From the NCBI GenBank assembly GCA_031969655.1, contig DALYJX010000287.1, positions 1 to 8,249 on the forward strand: 8,249 bases of DNA, given 5' to 3'. This DNA is from Microseira sp003486305. Lineage in GTDB: Bacteria > Cyanobacteriota > Cyanobacteriia > Cyanobacteriales > Aerosakkonemataceae. Positions 1 through 6,250 of this stretch are shown here, piece after piece. The position numbers and the translations under genes were made by a program. Under the pieces are notes generated by a model that was not told the origin of the DNA, did no database searches, and worked only from the letters and a program-made list of their open reading frames with translations. Position 1 is the first letter of the stretch. Each line of letters begins with the position of its first letter.

Positions 1-85
1 GTTACAACGAATCGCACTCTATGTGACAGTTGAGGGAAAGAATGTGGGTTATAAGTTTGACCTCAGCGCTACCAAGAAGAGCTGA
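1..85 (+). CDS. C-terminal end of an unrecognised protein (partial)
   Basis: Reading from base 2, the plus strand is open for 27 codons and stops with TGA at 83-85. The tail includes YVTVEGKNVGYKFDLSATKK, a mix of hydrophobic and charged residues that looks like a beta strand followed by a basic C-terminus. It ends about 20 bp before a strong hairpin, which is where a real gene would end, and this is the main reason for accepting so short a stretch. I do not recognise the family. The rest of the gene lies to the left of the window. Confidence 0.4.
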   Translation, partial: LQRIALYVTVEGKNVGYKFDLSATKKS

Positions 86-105
86 AACATTTAGGTTAAC
101 GGTCG

Positions 106-143
106 GAAAATTGTTCGCGTGTTTTACACCGCGAACAATTTTC
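106..143. terminator. Perfect 14-bp hairpin after the left-hand gene
   Basis: Bases 106-119 (GAAAATTGTTCGCG) pair perfectly with 130-143 (CGCGAACAATTTTC) around a 10-base loop. GTG/CAC inside the loop could extend the stem by slipping past one bulged C. The outer stem has an A run on the left and a T run on the right, so it could end transcription in either direction, although no long T tract follows it. It starts 21 bp after the stop codon at 83-85, so termination of that gene is the simplest role. An IS-end or protein-binding palindrome is not excluded. Confidence 0.6.
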
Positions 144-298
144 TGGCACTTAAGCCCCGCTCGCACTCTCTATTTTTTTCAGCTAAATGAGCGCGTCAAT
201 CAGATCTAGAGATTTGCTCACAAAAAGTCTGTCAACACGCTTAAAATTGCTTTTTTATTACCCTCGTACTTTCTGCGGCATTCCCCAGCCTACAAAAA

Positions 299-318
299 TA
301 AGGGGGGAAGTGGTGCGC
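299..318 (+). repeat. IS630 terminal inverted repeat next to the transposase 3' end
   Basis: TAAGGGGGGAAGTGGTGCGC reads inward from TA at 299-300 and matches the opposite end imperfectly. It sits 14 bp beyond the transposase stop codon, a typical distance for a compact IS. Confidence 0.55.
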
Positions 319-331
319 GGATTTGGTATGG

Positions 332-1390
332 TTATACAGGAATGTGAGTCCACCAATGAAAATTAGTTAGCCCTTGAATCAGCTGTTGATTGATTAAGCT
401 TTTACAACTTAAAAACAGAACTTCCTCGAGTTGATCAAGATGGGAAAATGTGCGGTTAGCTAGGGGCTGATCGGTAAGCGTCCATAATCGTTCTGCCGGT
501 TGGAGTTCAGGAGAATGCGATGGTAAAGGCAACAGATGAATCCCTTCTGGAATAACCACTTTTTGGCTTAGATGTTATCCTGCCCGCTCGAGTACCAATA
601 GCAATCGGAAAGTGTTTACCAATGCCAAATTCTGTGGCAAAATCTGCTAAAACTGCATTAAACAGCTCAATATTGACGTAGGGTAAAATCCACCAATATG
701 TTTGACCTGATTGCGGATGAACAAAGGCATACAACCATAGCCATTGATAACGCCAAAACACAAGTGCAATTGGATTTTCGCCTTCAGGGACATACACCTG
801 GGCAGAGAATTGGTTTGAGTCCAACTCGATGTTCATCCTCACACCATAGTTCTGGGGTCGCATCTGGATAGTCCGCCTGTATTTGTTCAAGCGTGCTAGT
901 TAGTTTTTTTCCAGACATCTTGTTCTTCTGGGTTGGCTTTGGTGTGCTGGGGACGGGGTACTCGCAGTCTGAAGGTCATTTGCTTCAAGATTTCCCAACC
1001 TCGTTGTCGATGTACTGGTTCCCCTTTGCGAGCGCTCAGCCAATCTGCTACTTTTCTTCCATTCCACAGCCCCCCATCAGGAGCCGCTTCTTGTAATACT
1101 TGCCACAGTTCGGCTTGTTCTACATCATCCAATATACTGTTAGTTCCATAGTTGTCTTGTCGCCGATCTCCTACCGCTTGTACTCCACAACTGTTGTACC
1201 GTTTGACTATACGGTAGATCCAGTTGCGACTATAACCTGCGATCGAGCTGACGTCGGAAGTTTTTTTCCCTTGTGCTAGTAACCATAGGACGTGGAACTG
1301 GCGACTTTCTATCCCATCTTTTGCCCTACGGTAACTTTGTTCTAGCTCTTCTACACTCAGGTGATTTGCCAGAGTTATTCTTGTTGGCAT
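332..1390 (-). pseudogene. IS630-family DDE transposase, broken by several mutations
   Basis: Three minus-strand pieces together rebuild one transposase of about 351 residues. Piece 1 starts at ATG 1390 (MPTRITLANHLSVEELEQSY) and carries the N-terminal helix-turn-helix region. A run of seven A (904-910 as T) puts the frame out; reading past one A continues into KKLTSTLEQIQADYPDA and the first catalytic motif, CEDEHRVGLKP. A second extra base near 803-807 must be skipped to reach VPEGENPIALVFWRYQ. A third near 611 must be skipped to reach RLLLVLERAG, where the expected catalytic Asp is Glu (587-589). The Trp expected two codons later is replaced by TAA at 575-577. The third acidic motif, SPELQPAERLW, is intact and the stop is at 332-334. 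Removing three bases from 1059 leaves 352 whole codons, which supports single-base insertions. The product should be inactive. The start at 1390 was chosen over an upstream TTG because family members begin near MPT. Confidence 0.85.
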
Positions 1391-1399
1391 TGCCAAGAA

Positions 1400-1418
1400 G
1401 TGCGTTACTACTCCCTTA
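1400..1418 (-). repeat. IS630 terminal inverted repeat next to the transposase 5' end
   Basis: On the minus strand TAAGGGAGTAGTAACGCAC reads inward from TA at 1417-1418 and ends about 10 bp before the transposase ATG at 1390. The match with the other end is strongest in the first six bases. Confidence 0.55.
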
Positions 1419-1469
1419 TCATATGCGATCGCTCGGACATGATATAACTTCCGTTTAACACAGCAAACT

Positions 1470-3164
1470 TTATTGTTCAGTCAACTTATCAACTTTTTCC
1501 TTAATAGCTAAATCGATAAAAGAGCGGAGCCAAATTAACAACCATAACCCTGATAAGATAAAAGCAGGGATCGCCCAGCTACTATACGGTCCTATCAGCA
1601 GTACTGCACCTGCTAAAAAGGTAAATCCACTCAAACAAGCATACACCAGGCTTTTAAGCGTTAGATGAATGCGTTTGAGAGCGCGATCGCTCTCCATCGC
1701 TCGCACCCGCACTTGCAGTTCACCCCGTTCTATGCGTTCTTCTAAGCGTCGGATTAAAACTTCAGCAGCAGAGGGCTGCTGCAACTTATACTTGATAAAA
1801 TCTCTTGCTTGTTTGGCTAGTTCCCTAACTGCATTTCCCTGTCCTCCAGAGACAGTAATGCTTTTCACAAAAGGTTGAGCGGCTACTACCAGATTGTATT
1901 CTGGGTCTAAAGTACGAGCAATACCATCGAGGGTAGTCAATGACTTTAAAATGAATGTCATTTGTGCTGGTAAGCGAAAGGGTTGCTGCTCGAACATGGC
2001 ATAGAGTTCATTCTTGATTTCACCAAAAGCATTAATATCGACGGGCTTTTCGGTAAACTTATCTAAAAGAAATGTTATTAGCCGTCGCACCGGGGTCATA
2101 TCTGCGACTGGCTCAATTAAACCCATATCGATTAAAGTATCTACGACCAGATTGGTATCCTTCCTTAATACGGCAAAAAAAGTTTTAACCATCTGCTCTT
2201 TAGACAGGGAATTGACCTCAGCCATCATGCCGAAATCATAAAAGATTAGGCTGCCTTCTTGAGTCACTGCCATATTTCCTGGATGGGGGTCTGTATGAAA
2301 GAATCCATCCTGTAATAATTGCTTTAAATATGCACAAATACCAAGCTGAGCAATCTTTTTTAAATCTAAGCCACAGGTTTGCAAGGTTTGGCAGTCGTCA
2401 ATTTTAATTCCAGGTACATATTCCATTGTCAGAACTTTTGTAGTGGTGTATTGCCAATATACTTGTGGGATAATAATGCGACTATGGTTGCTAAAATTAT
2501 AGCGGAAGCGCTCGGCATTTTTTCCTTCTTGTATATAGTCTATTTCTTGATATAAAATACTAAAAAATTCATCATAAATAGCTTCTAAATCGTACTTTTT
2601 TGTCCAAGGCAAATACCTCTGACAAAAACGCACCAATCTCAGCAAAATTTTAAAATCTAAGTTAAATAACTTTTCTAATCCCGGACGCTGTACTTTTACG
2701 ACTACATCTTCCCCTGTATGCAGCCTTGCTTTATGAACCTGCCCTAAGCTGGCAGCAGCGAGGGGAATTGGATCGAAATCTCGATATAAAACATGAATAG
2801 ACTTGCCCAGTTCAGATTCAATCAGAGCGATCGCTAGGGCTGTACTAAATTCAGGCACCCGATCCTGCAATTGCCCCAATGCTTGCACGTACTCCAAAGG
2901 TAATAGATCGGCGCGAGTAGACAGTGCCTGACCAATTTTAATAAAAGTCGGCCCTAAATCTAACAGGGTATTAACTAACCACCTTGCCCGACTGCGCTTA
3001 TGCTGTGCAGAATCATTGGGAAATGTCGCATCCCACCACAAATAGAACGCTAAAGTTGCTGCCGCCCCAAAAATATCTATCTGACGTGCTAGCAGTGAAT
3101 ATTTAGACCTTTGCCAACGGAGTGGCTTAGGCGTCGCAGCAGATTTGAGCATCCGATTGGTCAT
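1470..3164 (-). CDS. ABC1/AarF/UbiB-family atypical kinase, membrane-anchored
   Basis: The 564-residue protein has the full set of ABC1/UbiB signatures. KxGQ is at 76-79 (FIKIGQALSTRADLLP), and the alanine-rich loop that replaces the glycine loop of ordinary kinases is at 136-142 (AAASLGQ). The ATP-site lysine is K157 in VVVKVQRPG and the ExD pair is E207/D209. The catalytic-loop equivalent is HTDPHPGN at 290-297 (D292, N297), and DFG is at 310-312. Two hydrophobic segments near 503-525 and 528-547 anchor the C-terminus, as is usual. Family members act in ubiquinone or plastoquinone biosynthesis and in quinone and lipid homeostasis, probably as ATPases; the bacterial representative is UbiB. 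In a cyanobacterium a prenylquinone role at the thylakoid or inner membrane is a reasonable inference, but paralogues are common and the substrate cannot be told. ATG 3164 (MTNRM) has no clear Shine-Dalgarno; Met5 is an alternative start. It stands alone, 424 bp downstream of the sensor kinase on the same strand. Confidence 0.93.
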   Translation of the reverse strand: MTNRMLKSAATPKPLRWQRSKYSLLARQIDIFGAAATLAFYLWWDATFPNDSAQHKRSRARWLVNTLLDLGPTFIKIGQALSTRADLLPLEYVQALGQLQDRVPEFSTALAIALIESELGKSIHVLYRDFDPIPLAAASLGQVHKARLHTGEDVVVKVQRPGLEKLFNLDFKILLRLVRFCQRYLPWTKKYDLEAIYDEFFSILYQEIDYIQEGKNAERFRYNFSNHSRIIIPQVYWQYTTTKVLTMEYVPGIKIDDCQTLQTCGLDLKKIAQLGICAYLKQLLQDGFFHTDPHPGNMAVTQEGSLIFYDFGMMAEVNSLSKEQMVKTFFAVLRKDTNLVVDTLIDMGLIEPVADMTPVRRLITFLLDKFTEKPVDINAFGEIKNELYAMFEQQPFRLPAQMTFILKSLTTLDGIARTLDPEYNLVVAAQPFVKSITVSGGQGNAVRELAKQARDFIKYKLQQPSAAEVLIRRLEERIERGELQVRVRAMESDRALKRIHLTLKSLVYACLSGFTFLAGAVLLIGPYSSWAIPAFILSGLWLLIWLRSFIDLAIKEKVDKLTEQ

Positions 3165-3588
3165 TTAAGGTTATGCACCAGCACTACTCCCAATAGTAGT
3201 ATTTGACAATCTCGCGCCATCGATGTCGGGAGATTATTGCCTCATAGACTCTGAGCGAGCCAAAACTAGCAAACTAATTATGACGCCGACGTACCGTCTG
3301 GAGCAAGCATCTTGGTTAAACTTCCAGGCTTCTGCCCGCTTGCTGGCACAAAAACCTATGTTTCAGATTTTGGCTGATGTTTCAAGCGTCTTTTGATATA
3401 AACAAGTTCGACTCATAAGCAAGCCTTAATCTGTTGCTCCGATTAAAGAGTGGATTGCCGCCAGCGTCCTATTATAAGACATCTCAAGAGACTGAGTTGC
3501 CCCAACCCCACTTAAAAGATTTTTGCTCTGTGGGCTTTTATTTTTTTTCTGTCACAACCGATGAAATAATTACAGACAATTCATACTA
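3165..3588. other. Intergenic region between the two kinase genes
   Basis: This 424-bp stretch has no convincing protein gene. It holds a small palindrome at 3183-3200 (ACTACT, six-base loop, AGTAGT) close to the upstream edge of the ABC1-kinase gene, where it could influence that gene's leader. It also holds a possible rightward small-RNA unit at 3470-3548. I see no good hairpin plus T tract on the minus strand to end the sensor-kinase transcript, and no strong minus-strand promoter for the ABC1-kinase gene. A 38-codon rightward ORF (3280-3396) has no ribosome binding site and I do not support it. Confidence 0.5.
3482..3548 (+). ncRNA. Candidate small RNA ending in an intrinsic terminator
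   Basis: A -10-like TATTAT sits at 3470-3475, with a poor -35. About 30 bases beyond the predicted start, CCCAC (3507-3511) pairs with GTGGG (3530-3534). The pairing can continue with AGA (3517-3519) and TCT (3527-3529) past a bulged TTAAA. The hairpin is followed by CTTTTA and eight T (3541-3548). The terminator-like end points rightward, toward the 3' end of the convergent sensor-kinase gene, yet no protein gene to its left needs it. That leaves a roughly 65-nt transcript or a longer unseen one. It lacks the conserved Yfr1 core, and I do not recognise it as any known cyanobacterial RNA. Confidence 0.25.
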
Positions 3589-5712
3589 TTACATCTGAGG
3601 CAGGCTGAGGGTAAAGCAAGTTTCCCAAGCATCCTGATATTGCTGGGACGGGTAACTGGAAACCGCAATGGTACCATTTAAATGCTGTACTAGACTTTTA
3701 ACCAGAGCTAGCCCTAAACCAGTGCCAGCGATCGCTTGTTCTGTAACGCCCCGACCGCGACGAAACTTATCAAAAATGTGAGCTTGCTCATGTTGTGAGA
3801 TGCCCGCCCCAATATTAGAGACGGATACAACAATTTGAGGAGTTTGTCCATCAACCGGGCAAGCGACCTTGAGATTGACCGTAGTGTCTGGATCGGAATA
3901 CTTGCCAGCATTGGTCAACAGTTCTTGGAGGATGCGGCTAAGACTGTCTAGATCGGTCTGAAGCATCAGCGATCGCGCAGGTTCCTCCACAGCCAAGGTT
4001 AACCCCTTCTGGGCCCAAGTTGCGTCAAAAGATTGGGCTAGATCCCCGATCAAATACTTAAGGTCTACCCTTTGCACGTGAAGCCGGACTTTCTTAGACT
4101 CCAATTGCTGAAGCGCCAGCAAGTCTTGGATCAAATTAATTTCCTGATTGCACTGCTGTTCTAAAATATCCAGATACTGAGCTTGTTTATCTGGAGCCAG
4201 TGCAGGACGACGTAAATTCTGGATCGCCATTCTCATCTTGGTCAGCGGTGTTTTCAACTCGTGGCTCACCGTGTCGATGAATTCATCCTTGAGCTGGTTT
4301 AATTGCCGCTGCTGTTCGAGCTGTTGGCGGGTTTTTTCGTACCACTTAGCCTGGACTGCTAGACTCGATTTGAGGTGTGTCGTGCGTTCTTCTACCAGGG
4401 CTAAAATTTGCCGCTGCATTTGCGACTCAACGATAGCGATACTCAGCTGGGCGCTGACTAATTCGGCTAGCTCTAATTCATCTTTTAACCAGGCACGGGG
4501 CTGACGTTGCTGTAGCACCAAGAACCCCAGCACGGTGTCTTTACTTTCCAACGGCACCAGCAGCAGGGATGGCATAACATTTTGAGCGAAAATGGGGGCA
4601 ATGCCAGCCGTCAGATCGTGCTTAAAATCTGCCTTATCAGCAATAACAGTTAGCGCGGGCGAGTTGTTGAAAGTTTGCTGGCATAGAACGCATTCGGATA
4701 ACCAAAACGATTGGTTTAAAAAAGTCCCAACATTTTGATTATCCTGTGATTGCTCAAAAGCAGACGATTCACAAGCAACTGTGACTTTTGCCCTGGGAAG
4801 CGGACCCTTGGAATGACTTTTCAACTGGGGGTCTGTATACTTTAGTAGCAAGATTAGACCCCGCTCCACCTCAAGGGTGCGGGCTGTGCCATCAATCGCC
4901 AACTTGAGAATCCGATCCAGATCCGTAGAACTACGGATAGCCATCGTCAGGTTGTTGAGCAGACTTTGGTGCTTGAGTGCAGTACGAACTTGCCTGTGAA
5001 GTTGAGCTTGGGAAATGACCATTGCTATTGAGTCTGACAAGGCTAGTAGTTGTTCTTTTTCCTTTTGAGTCCAATTGTGGGGACGCGATATGCCGACCGC
5101 ACGAGAAAGGCGCGATCGCATCAACAGGATTACCCCATTAACCTGACCTTGAAATTGGGTTGTTGTCCCCAAAACAGCACCAAAAGGCTTGTCTTCGAGC
5201 TTACTTAGCGATGATTGATCAATTTCAACAGCGTCTGTGTCAGGGATCGCCAAGGGATTTTTCCCTGCCAGGATCGTTGCTTTGACTAAATTTTCCAGAG
5301 CGGGATTTAAGCGTTGCTGTGGCGTTGCGACGGGATTGCCCGAATACCAATATGCCGTATCCAGCGTGGCTGTATCGCTAGCGATCGCCGCAATTAGACA
5401 ATAGTCTGCCCCAAAACCGTCAGCCAAAGCACCGGGTAGTTCTAACATAACCGTTTCCGGATCGGGGCTATTGAGCATTTTCTGGATAATTTTTTGCCCT
5501 AAATCGAAATAATCGCTTTCCTGCTGCATAAGTCGGTAGACATATTCCGGCTTCAGAACGGGTTCAAAGCACGTATTCTGAAGCGAAGCGAACGACTCAA
5601 TCGTTTCTGCCAGATCGAGCGCGCGACCCTTTTTACGTGTCGCTAACTTTGTTTTCTGCCGCGAATTTACCATGACCTGTAAAGCCCTTTGATTATGTTT
5701 AAATGTCTCCAC
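3589..5712 (-). CDS. Soluble sensor histidine kinase, GAF-GAF-HisKA-HATPase
   Basis: The 707-residue protein has a basic N-terminal stretch (1-30), two GAF-type sensor domains (about 75-235 and 250-430), a coiled coil (about 432-475), a dimerisation domain and an ATPase domain. The phospho-acceptor is H484 in DTVSHELKTPL. The N box is QELLTNAGKYS (N601), the F box IFDKF (646-650) and the G2 box GTGLGLAL (663-670). The G1 box reads NIGAG (633-637), so the usual Asp is Asn; this variant is tolerated in other kinases. No membrane segment or signal peptide is seen, so it should sense a cytoplasmic cue. GAF2 has two close cysteines (C341, C344) but no recognisable bilin-binding Cys-His, so I do not call it a photoreceptor. 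No response regulator is adjacent. The start is uncertain: GTG 5712 directly follows an in-frame TGA, while ATG 5673 (Met14) has a purine-rich AAAGGG upstream. Confidence 0.92.
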   Translation of the reverse strand: METFKHNQRALQVMVNSRQKTKLATRKKGRALDLAETIESFASLQNTCFEPVLKPEYVYRLMQQESDYFDLGQKIIQKMLNSPDPETVMLELPGALADGFGADYCLIAAIASDTATLDTAYWYSGNPVATPQQRLNPALENLVKATILAGKNPLAIPDTDAVEIDQSSLSKLEDKPFGAVLGTTTQFQGQVNGVILLMRSRLSRAVGISRPHNWTQKEKEQLLALSDSIAMVISQAQLHRQVRTALKHQSLLNNLTMAIRSSTDLDRILKLAIDGTARTLEVERGLILLLKYTDPQLKSHSKGPLPRAKVTVACESSAFEQSQDNQNVGTFLNQSFWLSECVLCQQTFNNSPALTVIADKADFKHDLTAGIAPIFAQNVMPSLLLVPLESKDTVLGFLVLQQRQPRAWLKDELELAELVSAQLSIAIVESQMQRQILALVEERTTHLKSSLAVQAKWYEKTRQQLEQQRQLNQLKDEFIDTVSHELKTPLTKMRMAIQNLRRPALAPDKQAQYLDILEQQCNQEINLIQDLLALQQLESKKVRLHVQRVDLKYLIGDLAQSFDATWAQKGLTLAVEEPARSLMLQTDLDSLSRILQELLTNAGKYSDPDTTVNLKVACPVDGQTPQIVVSVSNIGAGISQHEQAHIFDKFRRGRGVTEQAIAGTGLGLALVKSLVQHLNGTIAVSSYPSQQYQDAWETCFTLSLPQM

Positions 5713-6034
5713 TCAGCCACCGGCGAAGCTTGTTTTGGTCGTGCCAGCTACATCCTATCGATGCAGGAGGGTGGATTTTTAGCAGGCAGGAAGCTGAATT
5801 TAATTGCAAGGGTCGCCACTTGACCAGAGCCGACCTGGCTTTTGCACTAGATTATCCTTTTCAAAACGGCTCTACATCCGTGATTTCTCTACGATTGGCT
5901 GCTTTTATAATTTTTTTCTTTTGAAGCGTCAATTTGTCACCGAGCTTCACTTCTAGGGGCAATTACACAAATCGCGCCAGCCAACCTTGTTCGTCGATCC
6001 GTTGCCTCGCGCTCAACCTTGAATTTGAATGCTG
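5713..6034. other. Intergenic region upstream of the sensor kinase
   Basis: This 322-bp gap holds the sensor-kinase promoter (5904-5932) and about 185 bases of probable leader before GTG 5712. A rightward ORF of 73 codons across it (5703-5924) has biased, low-complexity ends, overlaps the promoter in antisense and resembles nothing, so I leave it out. The far side, near 6015-6034, directly abuts the IS200/IS605 right end and would be the guide-matching flank for TnpB. Confidence 0.5.
5904..5932 (-). promoter_or_regulatory. Sigma-70-type promoter of the sensor kinase gene
   Basis: On the minus strand TTGACG (5932-5927) and TATAAA (5909-5904) are separated by exactly 17 bases, close to the ideal group-1 sigma promoter. 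The predicted start is near 5897. It reads toward the sensor kinase, leaving a leader of about 185 bases to GTG 5712 or about 225 to ATG 5673. The spacer is an A-rich tract, which often strengthens bacterial promoters. Confidence 0.6.
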
Positions 6035-6250
6035 TGACGTTCTCCCCCGTTAACCCTTTGGGTTAACGGGGGCTTCTCAATCAAAATAGAGATAGCTGTA
6101 CGCTGTCCCAGTCTGAAAAAGCTTCACGCTTCACAGGCTGTCCATCGACTAAGCCTCCACGCACAGACTTTCCGGAGTCCCACCTCGTTTAATGCTCTGT
6201 CCAAGATGTTCAAAGCGGCATTCTCGTCCCTGTCCATCTGCAACCCGCAT
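6035..6250 (-). ncRNA. Probable omega (re)RNA region at the tnpB 3' end
   Basis: TnpB proteins of IS200/IS605 elements work with an RNA made from the end of tnpB and the right end of the element; the sequence just beyond that end acts as guide. Here the tnpB stop (6124) is followed by about 50 bases and then the perfect right-end hairpin (6044-6072) and GAGAACGTCA. The scaffold should therefore lie on the minus strand, from somewhere within the last tnpB codons to about 6035, with the guide copied from about 6034-6015. The 5' limit given is a guess from known examples, not read from the sequence. Confidence 0.4.
6044..6072. repeat. Right-end hairpin of the IS200/IS605 element
   Basis: Bases 6044-6056 (CCCCCGTTAACCC) pair perfectly with 6060-6072 (GGGTTAACGGGGG) around a TTT loop, giving a 13-bp stem. 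It lies 51 bp beyond the tnpB stop codon and about 9 bases from the inferred right-end cleavage point. That is where IS200/IS605 TnpA binds a subterminal hairpin. It may also end tnpB transcription, though no T tract follows. Confidence 0.8.

Larger units (their letters stand above)
299..1418 (-). mobile_element. IS630-family insertion sequence, degenerate
   Basis: About 1.12 kb of DNA is bounded on both sides by TA, the dinucleotide that IS630/Tc1-mariner elements duplicate on insertion. The ends are imperfect inverted repeats: TAAGGGGGGAAGTGGTGCGC reading inward from 299, and TAAGGGAGTAGTAACGCAC reading inward from 1418. These agree at about 13 of 19 positions with one gap. Between them lies a single leftward transposase relic filling almost the whole interval, as expected for this family. 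No HIP1 site occurs inside, while one lies 7 bp beyond the right end. The transposase is damaged (see its entry), so the copy should not move by itself. The family assignment is firm; the exact ends rest on my alignment by eye. Confidence 0.75.
1425..5388. repeat. Seven scattered HIP1 palindromes (GCGATCGC)
   Basis: Exact GCGATCGC occurs at 1425-1432, 1683-1690, 2827-2834, 3728-3735, 3969-3976, 5112-5119 and 5381-5388. HIP1 is known to be highly abundant in many cyanobacterial genomes, so this is the best single taxonomic clue here. Six copies lie in the two kinase genes and one lies in the gap beside the IS630 end. None lies in either insertion sequence or in 7570-8249. Confidence 0.85.

Noticed and set aside
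187..366. 59-codon rightward ORF starting with ATG at 187
   Set aside because: It runs across the IS630 boundary into the antisense of the transposase end, has no ribosome binding site and resembles no family.
3280..3396. 38-codon rightward ORF in the gap between the kinase genes
   Set aside because: There is no Shine-Dalgarno or recognisable product, and its length is easily reached by chance.
4230..4840. GAF2 of the sensor kinase as a bilin-binding cyanobacteriochrome domain
   Set aside because: The cysteines are in CVLCQQ, without the Cys-His or related chromophore motif, so a photoreceptor call is not supported.
5703..5924. 73-codon rightward ORF overlapping the sensor-kinase start and promoter
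   Set aside because: It is antisense to a well-supported promoter and start, its C-terminus is encoded by the A/T-rich promoter spacer, and it has no homology I recognise.
6044..6072. Hairpin as part of a CRISPR array
   Set aside because: It is a single copy next to tnpB with no repeated spacing; no direct-repeat array exists in the window.
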